Shown here: positions 34,353 to 45,029 of the stretch, one piece after another
Numbering within the stretch: the stretch's first letter is position 1
How the letters are laid out: the number at the start of each line of letters is the position of its first letter
Assembly (NCBI GenBank): GCA_015067665.1
Contig: SVLZ01000001.1
Span: 17,357-81,356, forward strand
Reading direction: 5' to 3'
From: Oscillospiraceae bacterium
GTDB taxonomy: Bacteria; Bacillota; Clostridia; Oscillospirales; Oscillospiraceae
DNA length: 64,000 bases
Notes under the pieces: generated by a model
Told to the model about the DNA's origin: nothing
Databases searched by the model: none
What the model saw: the letters and a program-made list of their open reading frames with translations, nothing else
Translations under genes and position numbers: made by a program

Positions 34353-35537
34353 ATGAAGACCTTTGAACTGAAATACGGTTGTAACCCCAATCAGAAGCCT
34401 GCTTCCATTTATATGCACGACGGCACGGAGCTGCCTATTGAAATCCTCAATGGCCGTCCCGGTTACATTAACTTTTTAGATGCGCTGAACTCCTGGCAGC
34501 TTGTAAAAGAGCTGAAGGAAGCCACCGGCATGCCCTGCGCCACCTCCTTTAAGCACGTTTCTCCCACCTCTGCGGCGGTCGGCAAGCCTCTCAGCCCGGA
34601 GCTGAAAAAGGCCTGCTTTGTAGATCATATCAAGGGCTTGGACGAAAATCCCTTGGCCTGCGCCTATGCCCGCGCCCGTGGCACAGACCGTATGTGCTCC
34701 TTTGGCGACTGGGTGGCGCTGAGCGATGTCTGCGATGCGCTGACCGCTTCCTTGATCGCGCCTGAGGTGTCCGACGGTGTCATCGCCCCCGGCTATACCG
34801 AGGAGGCTTTAGCAATTTTGAAGGCCAAGCGCAAGGGCGGCTATAATATTGTAAAAATCGACCCCGATTATGTACCGGATCCTCAGGAAACAAAGCAGGT
34901 CTACGGCATCACCTTTGAGCAGGGCCGCAATAACTTTAAGATCGGCAGCCACTTGCTGGAGAATATTGTAACTGCTAACAAGGATCTGCCTGAATCCGCA
35001 AAGATCGACCTGATCGTTGCGCTCATTACCCTGAAATACACCCAGTCTAACTCTGTTTGCTTTGCAGTAGACGGTCAGGCAATCGGTGTGGGTGCCGGTC
35101 AGCAGAGCCGTATTCACTGTACCCGTTTGGCAGGCACAAAAGCCGATACCTGGTTCCTCCGTCAGCATCCCAAGACCTTGGGACTGCAGTTCCGGGAGGA
35201 CTTAGGCCGGGCAAACCGGGACAATGTGATCGACGGCTACATCAACGGCAACGAGGAAGATGTCTGCGCAGATGGCATTTGGCAGAACTACTTTACCGTC
35301 CAGCCGGAGCGGCTGACCGCGGAGGAAAAGAAGGCGTTTTTGGCAACCCGGCAGAATGTGGCGCTGGGCAGCGATGCTTTCTTCCCCTTCTCCGACAATA
35401 TTAAGCGTGCTTACGCCTCCGGTGTCAAATATATTGCCGAGCCCGGCGGCTCTATCCGGGATGATCTTGTCATTGAAGAATGTGACAAAAATGGAATGGT
35501 CATGGCGTTTACCGGTATGCGCCTGTTCCACCACTAA
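34353..35537 (+). CDS. purH: Monofunctional AICAR formyltransferase
   Basis: 394 residues; ATG at 34353 with AAGGAG 7 nt upstream, 10 nt after purO. It corresponds to the transformylase domain of PurH: LKYGCNPNQKPAS, SFKHVSPTSAAVG, TQSNSVCFAVDGQAIGVGAG (with the NSV motif), QQSRIHCTRLAG, and a C-terminal DAFFPFSDNIKRAYASGVKY. The MGS-like cyclohydrolase domain is absent and its function is covered by the preceding gene. It uses 10-formyl-THF and AICAR to make FAICAR. Confidence 0.93.
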   Translation: MKTFELKYGCNPNQKPASIYMHDGTELPIEILNGRPGYINFLDALNSWQLVKELKEATGMPCATSFKHVSPTSAAVGKPLSPELKKACFVDHIKGLDENPLACAYARARGTDRMCSFGDWVALSDVCDALTASLIAPEVSDGVIAPGYTEEALAILKAKRKGGYNIVKIDPDYVPDPQETKQVYGITFEQGRNNFKIGSHLLENIVTANKDLPESAKIDLIVALITLKYTQSNSVCFAVDGQAIGVGAGQQSRIHCTRLAGTKADTWFLRQHPKTLGLQFREDLGRANRDNVIDGYINGNEEDVCADGIWQNYFTVQPERLTAEEKKAFLATRQNVALGSDAFFPFSDNIKRAYASGVKYIAEPGGSIRDDLVIEECDKNGMVMAFTGMRLFHH

Positions 35538-35559
35538 TACGTAAAAAGGAGGCAGTCCT

Positions 35560-36828
35560 ATGCGAATTCTTGTTGTGGGCGGTGGTGGACGGGAACACGC
35601 CATCATCAAAGCTCTGAAAAAGAATCCCGATATTACTGAGGTTTTCGCTGCCCCCGGCAACGGCGGTATTGCCAAGGATGCTACGTGCATCAATATCGGT
35701 GCGTTGGAAATTGATAAGCTGGTCGCTTTTGCAGTAGAAAATCAAATTGACTATACTGTCGTTGCGCCAGACGATCCGTTGGTGGCAGGCTGTGTGGATG
35801 CTATGGAAGAAAAGGGCATTCCCTGCTTCGGTCCTCGAAAAAATGCCGCTATCATCGAAGGCAGTAAAGTATTTGCCAAAGATTTGATGAGAAAGTACGG
35901 CATTCCCACCGCAAAATACGAGACCTTTGCGGATATGGCCTCTGCCCTCTCCTATTTGGAAAATGCCCCCATCCCCACCGTGGTCAAGGCAGACGGTCTG
36001 GCACTGGGCAAGGGTGTGATCATTGCCCAAACCCGGGAGGAAGCCAAAGCCGCTGTCCGGGATATGATGGAGGGTGGCATTTTCGGTGCCTCCGGCAGCC
36101 GGGTAGTCATTGAAGAATTTCTGACCGGTCCGGAGGTTTCCGTCCTTGCCTTTACCGACGGAAAAACCGTAAAGCCTATGGTCTCCTCTATGGATCATAA
36201 GCGCATCGGTGATAATGACACCGGCCTAAACACCGGCGGTATGGGTACCGTCGCCCCCAATCCTTACTATACAGAAGCAATTGCCAAGCAGTGTATGGAG
36301 GAGATCTTCCTCCCCACCGTTGCAGCTATGAATAAAGAAGGCCGTACATTCAAAGGCTGTCTGTACTTTGGACTGATGCTGACGCCAAACGGCCCTAAGG
36401 TAATCGAATATAACTGCCGTTTCGGTGACCCGGAGACCCAAGTGGTGCTGCCGCTGCTGCAAAGTGACCTGCTTACCGTTATGCAGGCAACCACCAACGG
36501 CACACTGGATGAAACAGATGTAATTTTTGCCGGCAAACACGCCTGTTGTGTGATCCTTGCCTCTGCCGGATACCCTACCGCTTATGAAAAGGGTTTTGAA
36601 ATTACGATGACCCCGGAGGCAGAAGCGTGTACTTATGTGGCAGGCGCAAAGCTGGAAAACAAGAAGCTTGTCACCTCCGGTGGCCGTGTTACCGGCACTA
36701 CTGCGGTAGCGGATTCTCTGGAAGATGCGATCCGGGAGGCATACCGTCTTTCCAACGGTGTCCGCTTCCAAAATGCCTACCGAAGAAGCGATATTGGACA
36801 ACGTGCCCTGCAGGCAAAAAGGAGTTAA
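35560..36828 (+). CDS. purD: Phosphoribosylamine-glycine ligase
   Basis: 422 residues, the normal length; ATG at 35560 with AAAGGAGG 9 nt upstream. ATP-grasp enzyme with RILVVGGGGREHAI, PTVVKADGLALGKGVIIAQT, VIEEFLTGPEVSVLAFTDG and YNCRFGDPETQVVLPLLQSD. It joins phosphoribosylamine and glycine. The purL start follows its stop after 1 nt. Confidence 0.95.
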   Translation: MRILVVGGGGREHAIIKALKKNPDITEVFAAPGNGGIAKDATCINIGALEIDKLVAFAVENQIDYTVVAPDDPLVAGCVDAMEEKGIPCFGPRKNAAIIEGSKVFAKDLMRKYGIPTAKYETFADMASALSYLENAPIPTVVKADGLALGKGVIIAQTREEAKAAVRDMMEGGIFGASGSRVVIEEFLTGPEVSVLAFTDGKTVKPMVSSMDHKRIGDNDTGLNTGGMGTVAPNPYYTEAIAKQCMEEIFLPTVAAMNKEGRTFKGCLYFGLMLTPNGPKVIEYNCRFGDPETQVVLPLLQSDLLTVMQATTNGTLDETDVIFAGKHACCVILASAGYPTAYEKGFEITMTPEAEACTYVAGAKLENKKLVTSGGRVTGTTAVADSLEDAIREAYRLSNGVRFQNAYRRSDIGQRALQAKRS

Positions 36829-36829
36829 T

Positions 36830-39800
36830 ATGGTCTATCGTGTATATGTAGAAAAAAAGCCGGGTCAGACCCACGAGGCAGACAGCCTGTTCCAACAGAT
36901 TCAGGAACTTCTGCAAATCAAAAGTCTTTCCGGCGTGCGCGTTTTGAATCGCTATGATGCGGATAATATCGAGCAATCCCTTTTTCAGTATGCCGTCAAT
37001 ACGGTGTTTTCCGAGCCGCAGGTAGATAATGTCAGCTATGCGCTGCCTCAGGGCGACACGGTGTTTGCCGTAGAGCCACTGCCCGGTCAGTATGACCAGC
37101 GGGCAGACTCCGCGGCGCAGTGCATCCAAATCATTTCCCAAGGCAACCGCCCCATTATCCGTACTGCCAAGGTTTATGTACTCAGCGGTACACTTACCCA
37201 GGAGCAGCTTGCCGCCATCCAAAACTATGTTATCAACCGTGTGGAGAGCCGCCTTGCAGAGCTCTCTCTGCCGGAGACCTTGCATGTTACCCATGAGGTT
37301 CCCCAAGCCGTAGCTGCCGTTACCGGTTTTGTGGATATGGACGATTCCGGTCTTTGTCAGCTGCTGGACCGTTTGGGTCTTGCAATGGACTTGGATGACC
37401 TCCGCTTCCTGCAGGCTTATTTCCGTGACGAGGAGCATCGGGATCCCACCATTACAGAAATTCGCGTTGTAGACACCTATTGGTCCGACCATTGCCGTCA
37501 CACCACCTTCTCCACCCATTTGGATAATATCACCATCCACGATCCTGCAGTAGCAGCAGCCTATCAGCGGTATTTGGATGCACGGGTTGAAGTCTATGGC
37601 GAAGAAAAGGCAGCAGCCCGTCCCCAAACGCTAATGGACATTGCCACCATCGGTGCCAAGGCCCTGAAGAAACGGGGTCTGCTCCCGGAACTGGATGAAA
37701 GCGAAGAAATCAATGCCTGTTCCATCCACGTAACGGCTACCGTAAACGGGAAAGATCAGGACTGGCTTTTGATGTTCAAAAACGAGACCCACAACCACCC
37801 CACGGAAATCGAGCCCTTTGGCGGTGCGGCTACCTGTATCGGCGGCTGTATCCGGGATCCCCTCAGCGGACGGGCCTATGTCCATCAGGCAATGCGTGTC
37901 ACCGGTGCAGGTGATCCCCGAAAGTCCTTGCAGGAGACCCTTCCCGGCAAGCTGCCCCAGCGGAAGCTCTGCCAAACAGCCGCTGCCGGTTATTCTTCTT
38001 ACGGTAACCAGATCGGTCTTGCTACAGGCCACGTGGCAGAGCTATACCACGAAGGCTACATTGCCAAGCGGTTGGAATGCGGTGCAGTCGTGGCAGCAGC
38101 ACCTGCGAAAAATGTCCGCAGAGAACGCCCCGCACCCGGTGATGTGATCGTTCTTTTGGGCGGTCGCACCGGACGGGACGGCATTGGCGGTGCCACCGGT
38201 TCCAGTAAGAGCCATAACTTAAAATCCCTTGTGACTATGGCCTCCGAGGTGCAAAAAGGCAATGCCCCCGAGGAACGAAAGATCCAGCGTTTGTTCCGGA
38301 AGCCGGAAGTCACGCAGTTGATCAAGCGCTGTAATGACTTTGGCGCCGGCGGCGTTTCCGTTGCCATTGGTGAGCTTGCTGACGGCCTGCGGATCGATTT
38401 AGATGCCGTTCGTAAGAAATATGAGGGTCTGGATGGCACAGAGCTTGCCATCTCTGAATCTCAGGAGCGTATGGCAGTTGTGGTAGCAGCCGAAGATGCG
38501 GATACCTTTATCGCCTATGCCGAGGAAGAAAATCTGGAAGCTTACCGTGTCGCCACCGTAACCGAAGAAGCACGGATGGTTATGACTTGGAAGGGTGTCG
38601 AAATTGCCAATCTTTCCCGCGATTTTCTTAACACCAACGGAGCAGTAAAGCACGCCGATGTACAGGTAGAGGCAAAAGACCTGACCGTGCTGGGCAAGCC
38701 CGCCTTCACCTCTCTCCGGGATATGGCAGCCAGTCTGAAGACCGCCAGCCAGCGTGGTCTTGTGGAGCGCTTTGACGCCACCATCGGCGCAGGCTCTGTG
38801 CTGATGCCCTTTGGCGGCAGAAACCAATCCACACCCGCACAGGCAATGGCAGCCCAGCTGCCTGTCCTCCCCGGCGAGGAAACGGAGCAGGGCAGTCTCT
38901 TTGCTTGGGGCTGCGATCCCGACTGTCTGTCCGTTGATCCCTACACCGGCGCAAGAGCTGCCGTGTATAGCTCTGTTACCAAGTTAGTTGCTGCCGGTGC
39001 AGATTATAAGAAGGTATATCTGACCTTACAGGAGTTCTTTGCGCGCCTCAGAACCGAGCCAAAGCGCTGGGGCAAGCCCTTTGCAGCTCTTCTTGGTGCG
39101 CTGGATGCCCAAATGGAGATCGGTGCTGCCGCCATTGGCGGTAAGGACTCTATGTCCGGTACATTTCTTGATAAGGATGTGCCTCCCACGCTGATTTCCT
39201 TCGCCATTGCCCCGGTAAATAAAGGGAATGTATTAAGCCCTGAATTTAAGCAGCCTAATCACCCGGTTTATCTGTTTGCCCCCACCGATAACACGCCCGA
39301 AAGCCAAAAGGCCGCTTGGGAGGCTTTCTATAAGCTGCACAAGGAGGGTAAGATCTGCGCTGCCTGGGCGGTAGAAAACGGTCTTTCCGAGGCAGTTATG
39401 AAGATGTCCTTCGGTAACAATATCGGCTTTGCCTCCTGTGGCAGCGTGGAGGATCAGTGGCATCAGAGCGATTTCTGGGGCTTTATCGTGGCAGAGCTTA
39501 CGGAGGATGTGGACATCCCCGAGGCACTTCCCATCGGTAAGACCATCGCAAAGCCCGAAATTTTACTGGACGGTGACAGAGCGGCGATCGCGGAACTGTA
39601 CGCCCTCAATACCGCAACGCTGGAAAAAGTCTATCCTACCGAAACGGTAGAAACTGACAAAAAAATCCCCATCTTCTCTCACACAGAGCTTTGTACTCTT
39701 GCACCTGCTGTTAAGACGGCAAAGCCCAAAGTGCTGATCCCTGTATTTCCCGGCACTAACTGCGAATTTGACTCTGCCCGGGCGGTAATGGCTGCCGGTG

Positions 39801-40519
39801 GCGAGGCGGAGATCGTAGTCGTCCGCAACCTCACTGCTGAGGACGTTGCCCGCAGTGTAGAAAATGTAGCCCAGAAAATCGCAGACAGCCAAATGATCTT
39901 CATTCCCGGTGGCTTCTCCGGCGGTGATGAGCCCGATGGCTCTGCAAAGTTTATCACAGCCTTCTTCCGCAACCCCGCCATCCGTGAGCAGGTAGGAAAG
40001 CTGCTGGATCAGCGGGACGGTTTGATGTGCGGTATTTGTAACGGCTTCCAGGCCCTCATTAAGTTAGGCCTTGTGCCTTATGGCAAGATCATCGACACCG
40101 ATGACACCTGCCCCACCTTGACCTATAATACCATCGGCCGTCACCAGAGCCGGATCGTTCGCACCCGGATCGCGTCTAATAAATCTCCGTGGCTCAGCCT
40201 GATGAATGTAGGCGATATTGTAAGTGTCCCTATTTCCCACGGTGAGGGTCGCTTCCTGGCATCCGAAGAGCTGGCGTTGCAGCTGGCGCAAAACGGACAG
40301 ATTGCCACCCAATATGTGGACCTTGCCGGCAATCCTACGATGGATGCGGCATTTAACCCCAACGGCTCGCTCTTTGCTATCGAGGGCATTACCTCTCCCG
40401 ACGGCAGAGTGTTCGGCAAAATGGGTCATAGCGAACGCATCGGAAACGGTCTTTATAAAAATGTCCCCGGTCAGTACGACATCCGTATGTTCGAGGCCGC
40501 GGTTAAGTATTTTAAGTAA
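36830..40519 (+). CDS. purL: FGAM synthase, single-chain PurLQ type
   Basis: 1229 residues; ATG at 36830 with AAAGGAG 5 nt upstream. The large form has an N-terminal PurS-like segment, two PurM-like synthetase halves ([64 protein letters not shown]) and a C-terminal class I glutaminase domain. In this domain [18 protein letters not shown] and [16 protein letters not shown] keep the catalytic Cys. So this enzyme, unlike PurF and GuaA here, keeps its own glutaminase. It converts FGAR to FGAM using ATP and glutamine. Separate purS and purQ are not needed. Confidence 0.95.
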   Translation: MVYRVYVEKKPGQTHEADSLFQQIQELLQIKSLSGVRVLNRYDADNIEQSLFQYAVNTVFSEPQVDNVSYALPQGDTVFAVEPLPGQYDQRADSAAQCIQIISQGNRPIIRTAKVYVLSGTLTQEQLAAIQNYVINRVESRLAELSLPETLHVTHEVPQAVAAVTGFVDMDDSGLCQLLDRLGLAMDLDDLRFLQAYFRDEEHRDPTITEIRVVDTYWSDHCRHTTFSTHLDNITIHDPAVAAAYQRYLDARVEVYGEEKAAARPQTLMDIATIGAKALKKRGLLPELDESEEINACSIHVTATVNGKDQDWLLMFKNETHNHPTEIEPFGGAATCIGGCIRDPLSGRAYVHQAMRVTGAGDPRKSLQETLPGKLPQRKLCQTAAAGYSSYGNQIGLATGHVAELYHEGYIAKRLECGAVVAAAPAKNVRRERPAPGDVIVLLGGRTGRDGIGGATGSSKSHNLKSLVTMASEVQKGNAPEERKIQRLFRKPEVTQLIKRCNDFGAGGVSVAIGELADGLRIDLDAVRKKYEGLDGTELAISESQERMAVVVAAEDADTFIAYAEEENLEAYRVATVTEEARMVMTWKGVEIANLSRDFLNTNGAVKHADVQVEAKDLTVLGKPAFTSLRDMAASLKTASQRGLVERFDATIGAGSVLMPFGGRNQSTPAQAMAAQLPVLPGEETEQGSLFAWGCDPDCLSVDPYTGARAAVYSSVTKLVAAGADYKKVYLTLQEFFARLRTEPKRWGKPFAALLGALDAQMEIGAAAIGGKDSMSGTFLDKDVPPTLISFAIAPVNKGNVLSPEFKQPNHPVYLFAPTDNTPESQKAAWEAFYKLHKEGKICAAWAVENGLSEAVMKMSFGNNIGFASCGSVEDQWHQSDFWGFIVAELTEDVDIPEALPIGKTIAKPEILLDGDRAAIAELYALNTATLEKVYPTETVETDKKIPIFSHTELCTLAPAVKTAKPKVLIPVFPGTNCEFDSARAVMAAGGEAEIVVVRNLTAEDVARSVENVAQKIADSQMIFIPGGFSGGDEPDGSAKFITAFFRNPAIREQVGKLLDQRDGLMCGICNGFQALIKLGLVPYGKIIDTDDTCPTLTYNTIGRHQSRIVRTRIASNKSPWLSLMNVGDIVSVPISHGEGRFLASEELALQLAQNGQIATQYVDLAGNPTMDAAFNPNGSLFAIEGITSPDGRVFGKMGHSERIGNGLYKNVPGQYDIRMFEAAVKYFK

Positions 40520-40533
40520 GGGAGGACTTTTCT

Positions 40534-42039
40534 ATGGCATATTATTATTCCGAGCCCAGCCATACTTTTAGTGAGTATCTTCTGATCCCCGGCTATACCT
40601 CCGAGGAATGTATTCCCGCAAATGTATCGCTCCGTACCCCCTTGGTAAAGTACCGCAAGGGCGTGGAGGAGCCTGCCATCAGCTTGAATATTCCGCTGAC
40701 TTCTGCGGTTATGCAGTCGGTCTCCAACGACACATTAGCCATTGCGCTGGCAAAGGAAGGCGGTATCAGCTTTATCTTTGGTTCTCAATCCATCGAATCC
40801 CAAGCTGCTATGGTTGCAAAGGTCAAGGGCTACAAGGCGGGCTTTGTAGTCTCCGCTTCTAACCTGACCCCGGAGCATACCCTCGCCGATGTACTGGCGC
40901 TAAAAGAGAAGAACGGTTTCTCTACTGTTGCAATTACCGATGATGGCACCGCCACTGGCAAGCTGCTTGGCATCGTCACCAGCCGGGATTACCGTGTCAG
41001 CCGTATGGATGGCAGTGAAAAAGTCGCAAGCTTTATGACCCCTCGGGAGAGACTGGTAACTGCACCGGCAGACACCACCCTGAAGGAAGCAAATGATATT
41101 ATTTGGGAGCATAAGCTCAACAGCCTGCCTGTAGTAGATGCAAACGATCACCTTATGTACTTTGTCTTCCGCAAGGACTATGCCTCCCACAAGGCACATC
41201 CTTTGGAATTGCTGGACAATGAAAAGCGTTACCTGGTAGGCGCAGGCATCAACACCCGTGACTATGCCCAGCGTGTCCCTGCCCTTCTGGAAGCAGGTGC
41301 AGATTGCCTCGTCATCGACTCCTCCGAGGGCTTCACCTGCTGGCAGGAAAAGACCATTCGTTGGATCCGCGAAAATTATGGCGACAGCGTAAAAGTCGGC
41401 GCAGGCAATGTGGTGGACCGTGACGGCTTCCGCTTTTTGGCAGAAGCCGGAGCAGACTTTGTCAAAATTGGTATCGGCGGCGGCTCTATTTGCATTACCC
41501 GGGAAACCAAGGGCATCGGCCGTGGACAGGCCACCGCTGTCATTGAGGTGGCAGCTGCCCGGGACGAGTACTTTAAGGAGACCGGCATCTATGTGCCTAT
41601 CTGCTCCGATGGCGGCATCGTCCACGATTACCATATGACCTTAGCACTTGCAATGGGCGCAGACTTTATGATGCTGGGTCGCTACTTTGCCCGGTTTGAC
41701 GAATCGCCCACACCCAAGGTAATGGTCAACGGCGCCTATATGAAGGAATACTGGGGCGAAGGCTCTAACCGCGCCCGGAACTGGCAGCGCTATGATCTGG
41801 GCGGCAATGCAAAGCTGACCTTTGAGGAAGGTGTGGACAGCTACGTGACCTATGCCGGTCCGCTCCACGATAATGTGGAAAGCTCTCTGTATAAGGTAAA
41901 ATCCACAATGTGCAATGTGGGCGTGACCAATATTCCCGATCTGCAAAAGAATGCCAAGATCACATTGGTCTCCGCCACCTCCATCGTAGAGGGCGGCGCT
42001 CACGATGTGACATTGCGTTCCACCAGCTCTGTTAAGTAA
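40534..42039 (+). CDS. guaB: IMP dehydrogenase
   Basis: 501 residues; ATG at 40534 with GGGAGG 8 nt upstream. TIM barrel with a CBS pair at about 95-225 ([34 protein letters not shown]). The active-site loop [20 protein letters not shown] holds the catalytic Cys, and [20 protein letters not shown] follows. It oxidises IMP to XMP with NAD+, the committed step to guanine nucleotides. It closes the purine operon and connects to the divergent guaA. Confidence 0.95.
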   Translation: MAYYYSEPSHTFSEYLLIPGYTSEECIPANVSLRTPLVKYRKGVEEPAISLNIPLTSAVMQSVSNDTLAIALAKEGGISFIFGSQSIESQAAMVAKVKGYKAGFVVSASNLTPEHTLADVLALKEKNGFSTVAITDDGTATGKLLGIVTSRDYRVSRMDGSEKVASFMTPRERLVTAPADTTLKEANDIIWEHKLNSLPVVDANDHLMYFVFRKDYASHKAHPLELLDNEKRYLVGAGINTRDYAQRVPALLEAGADCLVIDSSEGFTCWQEKTIRWIRENYGDSVKVGAGNVVDRDGFRFLAEAGADFVKIGIGGGSICITRETKGIGRGQATAVIEVAAARDEYFKETGIYVPICSDGGIVHDYHMTLALAMGADFMMLGRYFARFDESPTPKVMVNGAYMKEYWGEGSNRARNWQRYDLGGNAKLTFEEGVDSYVTYAGPLHDNVESSLYKVKSTMCNVGVTNIPDLQKNAKITLVSATSIVEGGAHDVTLRSTSSVK

Positions 42040-42122
42040 GGTGTCCTCCATTTGTTATGGGGTAAAGTAAAATATCCTCAAAACAAGCATAAAGGGTAAA
42101 TTCTCGCATCCTCATAAAACAT

Positions 42123-42162
42123 AGCGACCTTGCATAGAAAGGCTATGCAAGGTCGCTTTTTT
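42123..42162 (+). terminator. Terminator of the purine operon
   Basis: Perfect 15-bp stem AGCGACCTTGCATAG / CTATGCAAGGTCGCT with a 5-nt loop and six T. Confidence 0.9.
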
Positions 42163-42198
42163 GTGATATAATCCATGTAGAAAGGCGGTGAAGCAGAT

Positions 42199-42609
42199 AT
42201 GGAAAAACTGTTTATTCTGGCGTATTTCCTTATGATAATGATGGACAAAGTTGTAATCAGCGATGCGCGCCGCTTGCTTCTGGATTTTCTGATTGGTGAA
42301 AGAAATCGGAAAAATGCGAAAAGAATACATGCAGAGCAAAGTTTTTCAGACAGGGTGAAGATGGGATATATTCTGCCAATGCTGAAAAAATATACAGGGG
42401 CGTTCAGAAAATACCATATTCTATATCTGATTATTTTATATTCTCTAATTCCACAGTATATAACGATTGTATTGTTCCATATTTTTGCGCCAAGCGTTAT
42501 TTGGTATGTCTTTGGTGTGTTTCTTGGTATAAAACTCTTACTTACCATATTCTATACTCTTGAACTTGGGCCGCAAAAAATGTCCGTATATGCACAAAAG
42601 AAAAAGTAA
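42199..42609 (+). CDS. Small membrane protein of unknown function
   Basis: 136 residues; ATG at 42199 with AAGGCGGTG about 9 nt upstream. Hydrophobic segments lie at the N-terminus (LFILAYFLMIMM) and in the C-terminal half (YLIILYSLIPQYITIVLF and VIWYVFGVFLGIKLLLTIFY). A basic linker (GERNRKNAKRIHAEQ) lies between. No family is recognised. Base composition is A/T-richer than the neighbours, and there is no clear operon partner; it sits alone between the purine terminator and the LtaS-like gene. An overlapping minus-strand frame (42078-42548) is less likely because it lacks a ribosome binding site. Confidence 0.55.
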   Translation: MEKLFILAYFLMIMMDKVVISDARRLLLDFLIGERNRKNAKRIHAEQSFSDRVKMGYILPMLKKYTGAFRKYHILYLIILYSLIPQYITIVLFHIFAPSVIWYVFGVFLGIKLLLTIFYTLELGPQKMSVYAQKKK

Positions 42610-42810
42610 CGGGCAGCGGAGAAAAAAGGAGATAAAAAGGAAGTTGAGGGAGAATGTGGGAAATTGCCCTTTTGAGAATGAGTGAAGTTACCCTATGACA
42701 CCATTCCTTTGGAAGACCCTGTCTTATGCTATCGGTCTAAAAGATGGAGAGATTGCAGCATACAGTGTGCGGATTTCTTTACCTGATGATGGATAGAAAA
42801 CTGTGAAAGG

Positions 42811-42848
42811 CAGCCGCTGACCGGATGGTCGGCGGCTGTGCGATTTTT
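42811..42848. terminator. GC-rich hairpin upstream of the LtaS-like gene
   Basis: Perfect or near-perfect 12-bp stem CAGCCGCTGACC / GGTCGGCGGCTG followed by TGTGCGATTTTT. It probably ends transcription coming from the small membrane protein gene. Confidence 0.6.
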
Positions 42849-42965
42849 CGTTGCGCTCCCGGCATCTCTCCCTTATACCAACAAGTGATGTTTTCTTTCG
42901 TATTGCTTTTTACGAGGGAATATGCTAAAATATTTTCAATCTTTTTAGAAAAGGCGGTGGTAAAA

Positions 42966-44786
42966 ATGAAACAGAAGCCGATTTGGCATTTTCTCTTTCA
43001 ACTGTTTCTTTTGACCCTCGCCTTTTTTTCCGCTGAGCTGATCGTGGCACTGTTTGTGGAGACCAAGACACCACTCCCCTACGCATTCGGTTTTTTGTGG
43101 TCGATGCTGCTTGCGGCCATTTCTCTGCTTCTTCCCCGAAAGGTTGGGCGCATTTTCTTCCTTGTAACGTTTTTCCTCTCCGGTGCTTACGCGCTGGTGC
43201 AGGCAGCCCATTTTGATATGTTCCGGAAACTGACCTTTTTTACTGCCGTCTTTTATGCCGGTGAAGGCGCAAAATTCTGGCTGGACATTCTCCGCTCCTT
43301 CCCCCTTTTGTGGTGGCCCTGTGTGGCAGTCGTGGTTGCCATTTTAATATTGAGCGCACGGTTCTTCCCCAAGGGGGCAAAGCCCATTCCTGCTGCAGTT
43401 ACCGCAGTTCTGTGCGTTTTTCTGCTGGTGCTTTTTCCCCAGCTCTTTATTATTGAGAACGAGGAAACCGAAACTACCTACACCGCGATGTATGATGCAG
43501 AGGCGGTCTACTCCGTTACCGGCTATTATCATATGACTGTACGGGATCTGTGGTGCAATGTACTGTTTCCCGACTTAGGCAGCGCCGGACAGACACAGCA
43601 GCTGGACCGCTACTTTGCAGACCGGAGCAAATCTGGTCCCAACGAAATGACCGGCATTTATAAGGATAAAAATGTGGTCTATGTACTGCTGGAGGCCATT
43701 GACGACTGGGTCATTACACCGGAGAACACGCCCACGATGTACCGGCTGATGAACGAGGGTATTTCCTTTGAGAATTTCTACTCCCCCGGCTTTGGCAGTG
43801 CCCGGACTCTCAGCTCGGAGCTATGCATCAACACCGGTATTTATCTGCCTACCAGTGTCGGCAGTCTCTTTGATTACGACGAAAATCAGTTCCCCCAGTC
43901 CATTGCCAATCAGGCAGGAAAGAACGGCTACAGCGCCGAGGTCTTCCACTACAATGACCCGGCATTTTACAGCCGCGGGACCTTTGAGCCCCTGTGGGGT
44001 TATGGAGACTATCACGGCTATTGCGAGTACACAAGTGACGAAAATGCTCTCTTTGATGAATGCACCGTCTTTACAAATCCGCAGCTGCGTGACCTTTTCT
44101 TCCGAGAGGGCAAGACCTTTAACACCATCATCACCCGCTCTGCCCATTTAAGCTACTATTACAAGGAAAAGCTATCCGGCTACGCGCTTTCTAAATACCC
44201 GGAGTATCGGGGCAAATATAGCTCTGAAGAAGAGGATTGTATCCGGGTCAAGGCGCGGCTTGTGGATGATATGTTTACGATGCTGCTAAGTGAGCTGGAA
44301 AAGCGCGGCCGTTTGGAAGACACGGTCATTGTAGCAGTCACCGACCATTATGCCTATGGCTATAATGATCAGGAAGAGATCAAGACACTCTCCGGTGTGG
44401 ACCATGAGCTGTTGCTGGAAAAGACCCCCTGCTTTATTTGGTCCGCGGACAAGCCACAAATCAAAGTAGACAAACCCGTATTCACCGCAGATGTGGTGCC
44501 TACGATGCTCAATCTTCTTGGCATTGATTCTCCCTACAGCTATTTAGGGCAGGATGCCTTTGATCCTACTTACGGCGGTTGTGTCTACTTCCCCGACGGA
44601 AGCTGGATCGCTGACGGTGTAGTTGCCTTCCGCAACAGCAGTACCGCCACCTACGACATCCTTGCAAATGAGAATGACATCGATATTACCGTGGAATATC
44701 TGCTAAAGATGCAGCAAAAGGCAGAAGCCTTTATCGTAGCGAACAACGCAATACTACCCTGTGATTATTACAAGACCATAAAATAA
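42966..44786 (+). CDS. LtaS-like sulfatase-fold phosphoglycerol transferase
   Basis: 606 residues; ATG at 42966 with AAAGGCGGTGG upstream. About five transmembrane helices occupy residues 8-200, followed by an extracellular alkaline-phosphatase/sulfatase-type domain. GSARTLSSE carries the probable nucleophile Thr, and VAVTDHYAYGY has the metal-binding Asp-His. This is the architecture of lipoteichoic acid synthases and related phosphoglycerol or phosphoethanolamine transferases. It should transfer phosphoglycerol to a cell-surface polymer or lipid at the outer membrane face. Whether it makes polymer or only decorates cannot be told. It stands alone. Confidence 0.82.
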   Translation: MKQKPIWHFLFQLFLLTLAFFSAELIVALFVETKTPLPYAFGFLWSMLLAAISLLLPRKVGRIFFLVTFFLSGAYALVQAAHFDMFRKLTFFTAVFYAGEGAKFWLDILRSFPLLWWPCVAVVVAILILSARFFPKGAKPIPAAVTAVLCVFLLVLFPQLFIIENEETETTYTAMYDAEAVYSVTGYYHMTVRDLWCNVLFPDLGSAGQTQQLDRYFADRSKSGPNEMTGIYKDKNVVYVLLEAIDDWVITPENTPTMYRLMNEGISFENFYSPGFGSARTLSSELCINTGIYLPTSVGSLFDYDENQFPQSIANQAGKNGYSAEVFHYNDPAFYSRGTFEPLWGYGDYHGYCEYTSDENALFDECTVFTNPQLRDLFFREGKTFNTIITRSAHLSYYYKEKLSGYALSKYPEYRGKYSSEEEDCIRVKARLVDDMFTMLLSELEKRGRLEDTVIVAVTDHYAYGYNDQEEIKTLSGVDHELLLEKTPCFIWSADKPQIKVDKPVFTADVVPTMLNLLGIDSPYSYLGQDAFDPTYGGCVYFPDGSWIADGVVAFRNSSTATYDILANENDIDITVEYLLKMQQKAEAFIVANNAILPCDYYKTIK

Positions 44787-44833
44787 AAAACCTTCCCCTG
44801 ATGTCGGAAGGTGAAACTGTCGAAAAACCTATT

Positions 44834-44943
44834 TGTAGGGGCCGGCGCCTCGACGGCCCGCCAAAAAATATTGCGAATCTGCCGGAAATAGCGATAAATC
44901 GTGGCGTTTTACTGCTGGGGCGTCGTGGGCGCCGCCCCCTACA
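44834..44943. repeat. Inverted-repeat intergenic element (MITE-like)
   Basis: About 110 bp bounded by TGTAGGGG at one end and its complement CCCCCTACA at the other, with about 25 nt of imperfect pairing (GGCGCC and GACGGCCC-type blocks) inside each end. There is no coding capacity. Elements with such ends also occur near 60.9 kb. Confidence 0.6.
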
Positions 44944-44995
44944 GCTCTCATTTCAGACTTTTTTAACACGCTGACCTTCCCCAATGGGGAGGGTT

Positions 44996-45025
44996 AACCC
45001 CCCGGAACAAAAGTTCCGGGGGGTT
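44996..45025 (-). terminator. Terminator of nagB
   Basis: Perfect 13-bp stem AACCCCCCGGAAC / GTTCCGGGGGGTT with an AAAA loop just after the nagB stop. Confidence 0.65.
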
Positions 45026-45029
45026 ACTC

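Noticed and set aside
42078..42548. Minus-strand frame of 156 residues
   Set aside because: It overlaps a plus-strand frame with a good ribosome binding site and membrane segments, and it would begin without a site.
42610..42824. Possible gene fragment of 33 codons before the LtaS-like gene
   Set aside because: A short frame starts near 42696, but it has no family match, and the surrounding hairpin suggests plain intergenic sequence.
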